A DNA stretch of 64,000 nt from Mesostigma viride (taxonomy: Eukaryota > Streptophyta > Mesostigmatophyceae > Mesostigmatales > Mesostigmataceae). Position 1 is the stretch's first letter. The number at the start of each line of letters is the position of its first letter. The notes beneath the pieces were generated by a model. It was not told the DNA's origin and made no database searches. It was given only the letters and a program-made list of their open reading frames with translations. Where the stretch lies: positions 126,001-190,000 of the forward strand of contig RPFO01000275.1 in NCBI GenBank assembly GCA_009746045.1, in the 5' to 3' direction. The position numbers and the translations under genes were made by a program. Of this stretch, positions 40,840-52,800 are shown one piece after another.

Positions 40840-41522
40840 CGTGGATCAGGAACATTACCTTGGCAGTTGATCACCCATTGGTTGACAAGCGGGCCACCGA
40901 CGTCCAGCACCTGCTTATGCATCGGGCCATCGGGGTCAATTCCCAACTGCACCACCGGTACTCCCACGCGGCGGCGTGCTTATGCAACTTTCCAGATGAA
41001 ACAATTGAGCACAGATTTCTGGACTGCCAACTCGCAAGGGTTTGGCAATGGCTGCTGGGTATATGGGCCAAGTGGATGGCTATTACAGCTCCCCCCACCA
41101 CCGTCACACTATCTACGGTTATTTTCGGCATCACGGGATTACGGGACGCGAGCCTCACAGCCAACCAGATGGCATGGATATGGCTACGCACGACGATGCT
41201 TCACACCACATGGCAAGTTCGCAACGAGACCGTATTCACGTTACGTGCCGCGTACACGAGAGGTGCCGTGGTCCGCCGGTTTATCTCCTCTTGGAACCTG
41301 GCTATGCGTCGTTACTGGCTCATGGCGACGTAACAACACAAAGTATGGGACCCGGGCCCTAACAATGACACCCCCAGCCCACTGGAAGTCATCTTCCATG
41401 CACTCATGGGCATGAACCAGGTCTTTACACTTATGCCGGATGACGATATATCTACAGTACACTGGCTACCTTGGTCGCAGGGCGCGCCATTAATGCGGGC
41501 ACCCCAATTTAGGCACAACTAG
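40840..41522 (+). pseudogene. LINE ORF2, right part (C-terminal zinc-knuckle region)
   Basis: Continuation of the LINE cut at 13222. Joining the halves and keeping one CTACA gives an unbroken frame (GGC TAC ACG TGG ATC). The segment HRYSHAAACLCNFPDETIEH, then FLDCQLARVWQWLLG, is the C-terminal zinc-finger pattern (zf-RVT type) of many LINE ORF2 proteins. A TAA at 41331-41333 stops the frame, but it stays open in phase for 62 more codons to TAG at 41520-41522 (HKVWDPGPNNDTPSPLEV and onward), so the TAA is either the true stop or a recent nonsense change. Confidence 0.75.
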
Positions 41523-43197
41523 GCATTTCAGGCTATTTTTGGCATACCTGGGTCACCTTAACTGTTATATGGAAATAAACTAACACCCATTTCACCGGAA
41601 ACAACAAACAGTGGCGGAGCACATTTCGCAGGTCACCGTTCTGCTTGCGAATATGCGCTACAGTACTGTACTGTAATTCGGTGGATGGATGGCTCAGGGA
41701 TGGCTGGAAAAATGCGCCAGGATGGATGGATGGGTTACCCTGGGTTTACAGTTGTTTGACGAGCGGTCTCGATCCTCGAAATCCTTCAACCCTGATTTCG
41801 TCGTACCAACCTAGCCAGGTGTTTTTCGCCAGGATCTACCGTTCAACTAGTATAAGCCAATGGAAACTCTCGAATTGCGTCCCCTCTTCACACGCTGTCC
41901 AGAAAAATTGGCTTTGCGCCACCCGTTTTCGCCACTGACATCTTGATACCCTAGGCTTAGCAGGGATTAACTACTGGCTATATTTGGAATAAACGTACAC
42001 CTATTTACCTGGAAAAAATTGGCTTTGCGGTTATTGTATTGGTTATATTTGGAATAAACGTACACCTATTGATCTGGAAAAAAAAATTGGCTTTGCAAAT
42101 TCTTCGAATGTGATCCGCCAGATTACCGTATCTAGTTGCTTTCCCGCTTTAAGTTAGGTTTCCAATCCGGACTACGCGCGGCAACCGTAACTTCATCCGC
42201 GGTACGTACGTCGCACAGACGCAAAATACGCCGGTCCCCTGCCGGTCCACAATAAAATACACTGGGCGGACACTCGCACTAATGTAGCGCGGTGTGGATA
42301 ATTTGCCCGCCCCACGGGTGCATTCGCTGCATGCCCACGCCTAAATTGCACATTGGCGAGCTGGGTAGCCGCAAGGAAGGAGTTGTTACTATACGAAAGC
42401 TGTGCCGCCCTTAGAAGGAAAGCTCCATTTTTTCCACGCAGGTTTCTGTGCCAGTCGTAACTAGAATTTGGCCACCTGGCCCGATGGCGTGATGCAAGTA
42501 TCCGGAGGGCAATCCGGACACCAGCAGAAATACATTTGCTTTCACTCGTGAAATGGTATTACGTGTTTGAGATTGCCTGAAGGCGCCTGAGGGTTAATTA
42601 AGGATGCCGGTCACAGCGTATTCTGCCGTTACATCTCGCCCGAATGCGGGCGGGATGGTGCATGCAGCCAGTTTGCCAGCACCACGACTAAGGTGCAATG
42701 ATTTTGCCGTGCCTCACAGATGCCGGGAATGCGTATCATGCTTGGCCTTCTTGTTTTCATGTCCAGTTAGTGCCAATCCATGCCTGACAAGGCTACAGTG
42801 TAGCGCTGCCCCTCAATTGCTGTCACCCTCGCTGGCGACAGGGGGCCCAATCTGCTTGGCAGTGCCTGCTTCATTGTCAGGGATGGCAAGGGGAGGTACC
42901 AGCGGGCATGGATCCAATATACAAAGCGGTTTCGTGGAGTTTCCCCCCAAAGCCGACCCTGCACAGCATGCTCATTGACCGGGCCAGACCGCCTCGGGAT
43001 GTCGGGTATGTGCCGCCAACATCGCTGCCTGCGATGTTGTGAATGGATGACCCTGGTACATCTGAAGGGGACCTTTACTAATTGCGTGGTGCAGCAGTAT
43101 GAAAACCCTTTTCGGGAACAGCGGTGCCGTTGGCACGAGGCAGCACGCCCCTGTTGCCATGGATATGCTGCATCCGTCCCCCCCCCTGTTGCGCTAG
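41523..43197. other. LINE 3' region and non-coding sequence
   Basis: No gene seen. A roughly 65-bp unit (TTTGGAATAAACGTACACCT, then CTGGAAAAA and TTGGCTTTGC) occurs twice in tandem at about 41978-42102. Diverged partial copies lie near 41560-41600 and 41895-41915. These may be the 3' tail of the LINE or a separate repeat. Confidence 0.4.
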
Positions 43198-46100
43198 GTG
43201 CGCTCGCTCCGTTCCCTTTCGCTCGCGCTCGCTCCGTTCCCTTTCGCTCGCGCTCGCTCCGTTCCCTTTCGCTCGCGCTCGCTCCGTTCCCTTTCGCTCG
43301 CGCTCGCTCCGTTCCCTTTCGCTCGCGCTCGCTCCGTTCCCTTTCGCTCGCGCTCGCTCCGTTCCCTTTCGCTCGCGCTCGCTCCGTTCCCTTTCGCTCG
43401 CGCTCGCTCCGTTCCCTTTCGCTCGCGCTCGCTCCGTCCCCTTTCGCTCGCGCTCGCTCCGTTCCCTTTCGCTCGCGCTCGCTCCGTTCCCTTTCGCTCG
43501 CGCTCGCTCCGTTCCCTTTCGCTCGCGCTCGCTCCGTTCCCTTTCGCTCGCGCTCGCTCCGTTCCCTTTCGCTTGCGCTCGCTCCGTTCCCTTTCGCTCG
43601 CGCTCGCTCCGTTCCCTTTCGCTTGCGCTCGCTCCGTTCCCTTTCGCTTGCGCTCGCTCCGTTCCCTTTCGCTCGCGCTCGCTCCGTCCCCTTTCGCTCG
43701 CGCTCGCTCCGTTCCCTTTCGCTCGCGCTCGCTCTGTTCCCTTTCGCTCGCGCTCGCTCCGTTCCCTTTCGCTCGCGCTCGCTCCGTTCCCTTTCGCTCG
43801 CGCTCGCTCCGTTCCCTTTCGCTCGCGCTCGCTCCGTTCCCTTTCGCTCGCGCTCGCTCCGTTCCCTTTCGCTCGCGCTCGCTCCGTTCCCTTTCGCTCG
43901 CGCTCGCTCCGTTCCCTTTCGCTCGCGCTCGCTCCGTTCCCTTTCGCTCGCGCTCGCTCCGTCCCTTTCGCTCGCGCTCGCTCCGTTCCCTTTCGCTCGC
44001 GCTCGCTCCGTTCCCTTTCGCTCGCGCTCGCTCCGTCCCCTTTCGCTCGCGCTCGCTCCGTTCCCTTTCGCTCGCGCTCGCTCCGTTCCCTTTCGCTCGC
44101 GCTCGCTCCGTTCCCTTTCGCTCGCGCTCGCTCCGTTCCCTTTCGCTCGCGCTCGCTCCGTTCCCTTTCGCTCGCGCTCGCTCCGTCCCCTTTCGCTCGC
44201 GCTCGCTCCGTTCCCTTTCGCTTGCGCTCGCTCCGTTCCCTTTCGCTCGCGCTCGCTCCGTTCCCTTTCGCTCGCGCTCGCTCCGTTCCCTTTCGCTCGC
44301 GCTCGCTCCGTCCCCTTTCGCTCGCGCTCGCTCCGTCCCCTTTCGCTCGCGCTCGCTCCGTTCCCTTTCGCTCGCGCTCGCTCCGTCCCCTTTCGCTCGC
44401 GCTCGCTCCGTTCCCTTTCGCTCGCGCTCGCTCCGTTCCCTTTCGCTCGCGCTCGCTCCGTTCCCTTTCGCTCGCGCTCGCTCCGTCCCCTTTCGCTCGC
44501 GCTCGCTCCGTCCCCTTTCGCTCGCGCTCGCTCCGTTCCCTTTCGCTCGCGCTCGCTCCGTTCCCTTTCGCTCGCGCTCGCTCCGTTCCCTTTCGCTCGC
44601 GCTCGCTCCGTCCCCTTTCGCTCGCGCTCGCTCCGTCCCCTTTCGCTCGCGCTCGCTCCGTTCCCTTTCGCTCGCGCTCGCTCCGTTCCCTTTCGCTCGT
44701 GCTCGCTCCGTTCCCTTTCGCTCGCGCTCGCTCCGTCCCCTTTCGCTCGCGCTCGCTCCGTTCCCTTTCGCTCGCGCTCGCTCCGTTCCCTTTCGCTCGC
44801 GCTCGCTCCGTCCCCTTTCGCTCGCGCTCGCTCCGTTCCCTTTCGCTCGCGCTCGCTCCGTTCCCTTTCGCTCGCGCTCGCTCTGTTCCCTTTCGCTCGC
44901 GCTCGCTCCGTTCCCTTTCGCTCGCGCTCGCTCCGTTCCCTTTCGCTCGCGCTCGCTCCGTTCCCTTTCGCTCGCGCTCGCTCCGTTCCCTTTCGCTCGC
45001 GCTCGCTCCGTCCCCTTTCGCTCGCGCTCGCTCCGTTCCCTTTCGCTCGCGCTCGCTCCGTCCCCTTTCGCTCGCGCTCGCTCCGTTCCCTTTCGCTCGC
45101 GCTCGCTCCGTTCCCTTTCGCTCGCGCTCGCTCCGTCCCCTTTCGCTTGCGCTCGCTCCGTTCCCTTTCGCTCGCGCTCGCTCCGTTCCCTTTTGCTTGC
45201 GCTCGCTCCGTCCCCTTTCGCTCGCGCTCGCTCCGTTCCCTTTCGCTTGCGCTCGCTCCGTTCCCTTTCGCTCGCGCTCGCTCCGTCCCCTTTCGCTCGC
45301 GCTCGCTCCGTTCCCTTTCGCTTGCGCTCGCTCCGTTCCCTTTCGCTCGCGCTCGCTCCGTTCCCTTTCGCTCGCGCTCGCTCCGTTCCCTTTCGCTCGC
45401 GCTCGCTCCGTTCCCTTTCGCTCGTGCTCGCTCCGTTCTCTTTCGCTCGCGCTCGCTCCGTTCCCTTTCGCTCGCGCTCGCTCCGTCCCCTTTCGCTCGC
45501 GCTCGCTCCGTTCCCTTTCGCTCGCGCTCGCTCCGTTCCCTTTCGCTCGCGCTCGCTCCGTTCCCTTTCGCTCGCGCTCGCTCCGTTCCCTTTCGCTCGC
45601 GCTCGCTCCGTCCCCTTTCGCTCGCGCTCGCTCCGTTCCCTTTCGCTCGCGCTCGCTCCGTCCCCTTTCGCTCGCGCTCGCTCCGTCCCCTTTCGCTCGC
45701 GCTCGCTCCGTTCCCTTTCGCTCGCGCTCGCTCCGTTCCCTTTCGCTCGCGCTCGCTCCGTTCCCTTTCGCTCGCGCTCGCTCCGTTCCCTTTCGCTCGC
45801 GCTCGCTCCGTTCCCTTTCGCTCGCGCTCGCTCCGTCCCCTTTCGCTCGCGCTCGCTCCGTTCCCTTTCGCTCGCGCTCGCTCCGTTCCCTTTCGCTCGC
45901 GCTCGCTCCGTTCCCTTTCGCTCGCGCTCGCTCCGTTCCCTTTCGCTCGCGCTCGCTCCGTTCCCTTTCGCTCGCGCTCGCTCCGTTCCCTTTCGCTCGC
46001 GCTCGCTCCGTTCCCTTTCGCTCGCGCTCGCTCCGTTCCCTTTCGCTCGCGCTCGCTCCGTCCCCTTTCGCTCGCGCTCGCTCCGTTCCCTTTCGCTCGC

Positions 46101-48213
46101 GCTCGCTCCGTTCCCTTTCGCTCGCGCTCGCTCCGTCCCCTTTCGCTCGCGCTCGCTCCGTTCCCTTTCGCTCGCGCTCGCTCCGTCCCCTTTCGCTCGC
46201 GCTCGCTCCGTCCCCTTTCGCTCGCGCTCGCTCCGTCCCCTTTCGCTCGCGCTCGCTCCGTTCCCTTTCGCTCGCGCTCGCTCCGTTCCCTTTCGCTCGC
46301 GCTCGCTCCGTTCCCTTTCGCTCGCGCTCGCTCCGTTCCCTTTCGCTCGCGCTCGCTCCGTTCCCTTTCGCTCGCGCTCGCTCCGTCCCCTTTCGCTCGC
46401 GCTCGCTCCGTTCCCTTTCGCTCGCGCTCGCTCCGTTCCCTTTCGCTCGCGCTCGCTCCGTTCCCTTTCGCTCGCGCTCGCTCCGTTCCCTTTCGCTCGC
46501 GCTCGCTCCGTCCCCTTTCGCTCGCGCTCGCTCCGTTCCCTTTCGCTTGCGCTCGCTCCGTTCCCTTTCGCTCGCGCTCGCTCCGTTCCCTTTCGCTCGC
46601 GCTCGCTCCGTTCCCTTTCGCTCGCGCTCGCTCCGTCCCTTTCGCTCGCGCTCGCTCCGTTCCCTTTCGCTCGCGCTCGCTCCGTCCCCTTTCGCTCGCG
46701 CTCGCTCCGTTCCCTTTCGCTCGCGCTCGCTCCGTTCCCTTTCGCTCGCGCTCGCTCCGTCCCCTTTCGCTCGCGCTCGCTCCGTTCCCTTTCGCTCGCG
46801 CTCGCTCCGTCCCCTTTCGCTCGCGCTCGCTCCGTTCCCTTTCGCTCGTGCTCGCTCCGTTCCCTTTCGCTCGCGCTCGCTCCGTTCCCTTTCGCTCGCG
46901 CTCGCTCCGTCCCCTTTCGCTCGCGCTCGCTCCGTTCCCTTTCGCTCGCGCTCGCTCCGTCCCCTTTCGCTCGCGCTCGCTCCGTTCCCTTTCGCTCGCG
47001 CTCGCTCCGTCCCCTTTCGCTCGCGCTCGCTCCGTTCCCTTTCGCTCGCGCTCGCTCCGTCCCCTTTCGCTCGCGCTCGCTCCGTCCCCTTTCGCTCGCG
47101 CTCGCTCCGTCCCCTTTCGCTCGCGCTCGCTCCGTTCCCTTTCGCTCGCGCTCGCTCTGTCCCCTTTCGCTCGCGCTCGCTCCGTCCCCTTTCGCTCGCG
47201 CTCGCTCCGTTCCCTTTCGCTCGCGCTCGCTCCGTTCCCTTTCGCTCGCGCTCGCTCCGTTCCCTTTCGCTCGCGCTCGCTCCGTTCCCTTTCGCTCGCG
47301 CTCGCTCCGTTCCCTTTCGCTCGCGCTCGCTCCGTTCCCTTTCGCTCGCGCTCGCTCCGTTCCCTTTCGCTCGCGCTCGCTCCGTCCCCTTTCGCTCGCG
47401 CTCGCTCCGTTCCCTTTCGCTCGCGTCGCTCCGTCCCCTTTCGCTCGCGCTCGCTCCGTTCCCTTTCGCTCGCGCTCGCTCCGTTCCCTTTCGCTCGCGC
47501 TCGCTCCGTTCCCTTTAATCGCGCTCGCTCCGTTCCCTTTCGCTCGCGCTCGCTCCGTCCCCTTTCGCTCGCGCTCGCTCCGTCCCCTTTCGCTCGCGCT
47601 CGCTCCGTCCCCTTTCGCTCGCGCTCGCTCCGTTCCCTTTCGCTCGCGCTCGCTCCGTCCCCTTTCGCTCGCGCTCGCTCTGTCCCCTTTCGCTCGCGCT
47701 CGCTCCGTCCCCTTTCGCTCGCGCTCGCTCTGTCCCCTTTCGCTCGCGCTCGCTCCGTTCCCTTTCGCTCGCGCTCGCTCCGTTCCCTTTCGCTCGCGCT
47801 CGCTCCGTTCCCTTTCGCTCGCGCTCGCTCCGTCCCCTTTCGCTCGCGCTCGCTCTGTCCCCTTTCGCTCGCGCTCGCTCTGTTCCCTTTCGCTCGCGCT
47901 CGCTCCGTTCCCTTTCGCTCGCGCTCGCTCTGTCCCCTTTCGCTCGCGCTCGCTCCGTTCCCTTTCGCTCGCGCTCGCTCCGTTCCCTTTCGCTCGCGCT
48001 CGCTCCGTTCCCTTTCGCTCGCGCTCGCTCCGTTCCCTTTCGCTCGCGCTCGCTCCGTTCCCTTTCGCTCGCGCTCGCTCTGTCCCCTTTCGCTCGCGCT
48101 CGCTCTGTTCCCTTTCGCTCGCGCTCGCTCCGTTCCCTTTCGCTCGCGCTCGCTCTGTCCCCTTTCGCTCGCGCTCGCTCCGTCCCCTTTCGCTCGCGCT
48201 CGCTCCGTTCCCC
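43198..48213. repeat. 25-bp minisatellite, about 200 copies
   Basis: The unit is CGCTCGCTCCGTTCC followed by CTTTCGCTCG. Units vary mainly at a few sites: GTTCC or GTCCC, GCTCGCG or GCTTGCG or GCTCGTG, CTCCG or CTCTG. A few units are one base shorter (for example near 43965, 46636 and 47428), and one is altered to TTTAATCG at 47515. Because 25 is not a multiple of 3 and the unit lacks stops, very long open frames exist on both strands; these are repeat artefacts. Confidence 0.97.
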
Positions 48214-48330
48214 CTCCCCCCCCCTCTCCCTTTTTCAGGGTAAGCAAAGGATGAAAGCCTGAGCTACCGAATGTGCTTTTGTACCAACGTCTTGCATTCC
48301 GTAAAGCTCGATCCGATCATGGGAAGTGCT

Positions 48331-48420
48331 TGCAGACGCCCCTCGCATTCGGCCTGTGCTTGTATCTGCGCGTTTGCAGACGCCCCTTGCGTTCGGCCTG
48401 TGCTTGTATCCGTGCGCTCC
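48331..48420 (+). repeat. Two tandem 44-bp units
   Basis: TTGCAGACGCCCC...GGCCTGTGCTTGTATC occurs twice back to back with a few substitutions. Confidence 0.75.
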
Positions 48421-49173
48421 AAGCAGTTGAGCGGCGGTAGGAGCTGAGAGGGAACAGATGAGCATGCCACTACACATTGCTGTTCCATACAACTGTGCAC
48501 ATGGATGGTGCCGCCACAGTTTTCCTCTCTGTGTAGGTGGCGCTTGCGTTCGGTCTAGCGCGGAGTTTGCTTACTTCTTCGCGGGTGCTTGTGTCCTCTG
48601 CTGCCACTGCGTGCTTCCGCGTGCGTGTCTGTCCTTGCCTCAGGCCGCACTGGCAACCTGGCGTGCTGGGGCAAGGGGGTGAATGCAGAGTGCGGCGCGG
48701 TGGCTGCGGAGGAGTCAAGCTCAGCTCCAGGCGACATGCCGGCAAGTAGCATCCCGCCGCACAGCACCTTGCTTCGCAGGAGCCAGCCGCCAGCACGTCC
48801 TGTGCGGGGGGAAGAGACAGCGAAACCCAGGGTACGCGCATGCTGTTGTGCTGTTGTGCTGTTGTTTTGCTCTTACTGCCCCTAGGACCAAGGTCAAAAC
48901 TTTCTCCTCTTCAAGGAACGAAGGCGCGGGGTGCGGGAACTTGTTCTCTTCTAGTCGGGAGCACCCTATGGTTGTGTGACCGTGCCATGCAGCTGCTGGC
49001 TGCATCGTGGCTGCGCGACGAGCTGTTAATCCATGACGCACATTTTCCTAAGCCCTGCGCTCATCGCACGCGTCATCCCTATGTGAGCAGTCGGCTGCGG
49101 ACAAGGAGGAGGTTGCACATGGTTCGTCTCTCGCCCACACATCAACGGCTGGAGCGCAGCACCTCTGCTGTGT
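48421..49173. other. Upstream region of the channel gene
   Basis: No clear gene. It should contain the promoter, 5' untranslated region and possibly earlier exons of the plus-strand channel gene. Several short frames overlap with no recognisable motif. Confidence 0.35.
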
Positions 49174-49859
49174 ATGCTTACCACTCCAGGTGGCCGGCCT
49201 ATGCCACGCAGCCAACACGTGGCGGGCGCCCACTCCCTGCGTGCTTTTGTTTCTGCGGCCCACCTCCCTCTGACCCTTCTCACATCATCGTGCCACATGC
49301 CTGGGTGTGTACCTGTCATGCGATGCCAGCTGGCAGCCGCCCTCTTCCGCCTGGGCAGTGCTGCATGCGCGGCGTTTGGTATTGCGGCATCGTGCCCCCC
49401 CGCGCACGCCCTGGAGTCAATGCCACCGCTGCCGCCGCCCACCCCCAGCGTCGGCACAGCGATGCCATCGGAAGGCCCTGTCGTGGGCGCAATCAACTAT
49501 CTGCGCAGGGGCTCCCTGCCAACCTGCCACAGCATGGAGTGGGTGGCCGCACCCACGCTGCCTTCGGTTGCCAACAAGGCGGCAGCCCCTTGTCAGGATG
49601 CGTGTGGCGGGTCAGCCCAGCTCAGCCCACCAGCGGCAGCCGCCGCCGTCGGTACCCTGGCGGCCGCGCCCACAGGCCAGGCGACACCTGGCGTGTCGTC
49701 GTCCCCCCATGCATGCGTGGATGGCCTGGCGTCGCTCTCGCTCGCATCCAACGTGCGACAGGCCAAGGACAAGTGCGAGGGCCTGTTCTGGCTGCTCTCA
49801 AACGCGCGCGCGTGGTCCATGTACCGCATGGACTTCGTGCTCGAGCGCTACCCACAGAC
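49174..49859 (+). CDS. Channel gene exon 1: N-terminal region
   Basis: Low-complexity Ala/Pro/Ser-rich sequence with a Cys/Ala-rich stretch (LGSAACAAFGIAASC) that could be a targeting peptide. It ends MYRMDFVLERYPQT directly before the first membrane helix. Donor at 49860 (GTACGT). The 5' boundary is uncertain. Confidence 0.65.
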
Positions 49860-52800
49860 GTACGTTAGATGAACGGTTTTTTAAATACCTGCAGACGCAC
49901 GTGAGACCATTCTCTAGCGGTGTACGTGCTTTTGCTCGAGCACTACCAACAGACATATGTGACAGTGGGCGAGAGGGATGCTAGCAGTAGGGTAAGACGT
50001 ACGCGAGAGTAGTCTCTAGCGTTGCCGGCACCCTTGGGTGTGCGCACTTGTGGTTTAGCGCTACCCTCCGATGTGTGAACACCTGCCACCCACCATGTCC
50101 CTCACCGCTTGCTGCCATCACCCCTCACCGAGTGCCGGTTTTCGTTCAAAGCGAATTCGCAGTGGCTGGCTGTCATGTGGGGTTTGATGCCGCATGTGGG
50201 CAGCCTTGGCCGGGCAATTTGTTGTTGTGCGCTCTGTGTCTGGTTCAATGGTAAAGCTTAATTGAAGTGGACCTCTGCTCTTTCTTGTGCAACAAGTCGA
50301 GCCCACTTGGCGTTCTTAGTGTGGCGTAATCAGCGTGGCTTTGTCAGCGTGGCATTGTCAGCGTGGCATTGTCAGCGTGGCGTTGTCAGCGTGGTGCGAA
50401 TGCCAGAAGTGGGCATGGCAGCACCTGCCTGCTTGTGCGCGTGGCTGCCATGTGCGGTTTGCTGATATGAGGGAAGCTCGAGCTGTTTATTGTGCGTCGA
50501 CACCTGCCACGCCGACAGACGCAGCCAGCCGTGAAGCCTCGTTTTCGCATGGAGATGTTTCCTACCCCGCCAGGTCTCGTGCTCAAGGTTGAAGGTATCT
50601 TGGTGCAGGCCCTGTGCTCAAGGTTGAAGGTCATTTTCCGCAGGGCTCGTGCTCAAGGTTGAAGGCCTTTTTGTGCAGGTCTCTTGCTCAAGCTTGAAGA
50701 TCTTTTTGTGCAGGTCTCGTGCTCAAGGTTGAAGGTCTTTCGGTGCAGGTGTTGTGCTCAAGGTTGAAGGTCTTTCGGTGCAGGTGTTGTGCTCAAGGTT
50801 GAAAGTCTTTCGGTGCAGGTCTCGTGCTCAAGGTTGAGGTTGTTTTCAGTTGCCTGATCATAGCGATCCCATGGCCATTCCCCCTGATAATGCGGTTTGG
50901 TGCCTCCATGGGCGCTGTGCCTCCCCACGTGCTGGTTTTTCCCTTCCCCCCCCCTTCCCCCCCTGCAGCTACTTCCTGCTGCTGATCGTGCTCGTGTCCA
51001 CCATCGTGGTGGTGGGCGGCCTCGCCTTCTACTCCGTCAAGTGAGCACGTCTCGCCCTTGCGCCTGCCTGCCCGTAGCCCCGCGCCCTTATGCTTCTTCC
51101 CCTAACGCCCTTTGCATCATACCCTCACACCCCTTGCCTTTGCACCCTCTGCCCTTGCCCTCGCGTCCCTTTATCATCCCGAGCCTCCCTCAAGTAAAGG
51201 ATTTCATCTCGAATTCGTCTCTAGGCCTTTGTCAGGCTTATCCCTCCAGCATTGGGTCGATGCTAGTGGTGTTGCTTCTGGCCTTGCTGTGTGGCCACGC
51301 ATGGCCTGTTGTCCCCTTATCGGAGAGGGGAAGGGCGTGTGGGTGGCGTGGGTGGCCTTGGGAGTGACTGCCTGAGTCAATCCGAATATCATGGTCATGT
51401 GCTGGCGTGCTAGATGCCGGCCACTTCTTCGTGTGTGCACCTCAAGTCCATCCACGTCCGCATTGTATGGGTAGGATTGGCCTTTTGCATGGCCAACTTT
51501 CCCACCACATCACAAGTTTCCAACCTAGAAGCGCACACGTGCATGGCCATAAATGGCTGAGGGTCTTCCCGCCTCTCTCCTGTAGGCTACCGTCCCCTGC
51601 CCAGGCTTACCCTCCTCACCGTGCCCTTGTCTCCATCCTACCCCCTGCAGCTGCCACATTTGATAGCCTGACCTTGCCGCCACTATCATGACTTGCATGC
51701 CTCTGTGTCGTCGCCTCCCCGTGCCTCCCCCCCTCCGTGTTGTCGCCAGCATGGGCATTTCCCTCACCGACGGTATGGCTCCGTTCTCCCCCCCTCACCA
51801 CTGCATCATACTCCCGCCCTCCGCTTGCCTGCCCCTGCCGTCCCTTGTGTCGTTGCCAGCATGGGCATATCCCTCACTGACGCGCTCTGGCGGTCGTGGA
51901 GTTGCGTGACAGCTACCAGCTCCCACACAAAGGTGGGTGTGGCCAGTGGCCTGGATGAGGGGCAGAGGGGACCTGCTCCCACACAACGGTGAGGAGGGGC
52001 ACGAAATGTTTATACTCAAAGTTGGGGGGTGGCCAGCTACTACATCCACTGCTGCACTTATGTTTGTATCACTAAAGACCAGCGATGACTAGCGGCCGCA
52101 TCAAGTAGAGAGGCCACCTTGGCCAGAAAGAAATTTTAGAATGGTGACAGGCGCCTTGTCACGACACACACATGGGCCTGGGAGCACTGTTGAGGCACGG
52201 GTGTCTTTCTTCATTCTTGGCACATCAGCGCTCCGTTCGCACCTGTTGAGGCACGGGTGTCTTTCTTCATTCTTGGCACATCAGCGCTCTGTTTGCACCT
52301 GTTGAGGCACGGGTGTCTTTCTTCATTCTTGGCACATCAGCGCTCCGTTTGCACCTGTTGAGGCACGGGTGTCTTTCTTCATTCTTGGCACATCAGCGCT
52401 CCGTTTGCACCTGTTGAGGCACGGGTGTCTTTCTTCATTCTTGGCACATCAGCGCTCCGTTTGCACCTGTTGAGGCACGGGTGTCTTTCTTCATTCTTGG
52501 CACATCAGCGCTCCGTTTGCACCTGTTGAGGCACGGGTGTCTTTCTTCATTCTTGGCACATCAGCGCTCCGTTTGCACCTGTTGAGGCACGGGTGTCTTT
52601 CTTCATTCTTGGCACATCAGCGCTCCGTTTGCACCTGTTGAGGCACGGGTGTCTTTCTTCATTCTTGGCACATCAGCGCTCCGTTTGCACCTGTTGAGGC
52701 ACGGGTGTCTTTCTTCATTCTTGGCACATCAGCGCTCCGTTTGCACCTGTTGAGGCACGGGTGTCTTTCTTCATTCTTGGCACATCAGCGCTCCGTTTGC

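Noticed and set aside
42767-48254. Frames of 1464 to 1826 codons on both strands across the 25-bp array
   Set aside because: They are produced by a stop-free 25-bp unit read in all phases; no start context, domain or non-repeat coding sequence supports them.
48840-49868. 342-codon plus frame overlapping exon 1 of the channel gene
   Set aside because: Different frame from the exon that joins in phase to the membrane helix; composition looks like a shadow.
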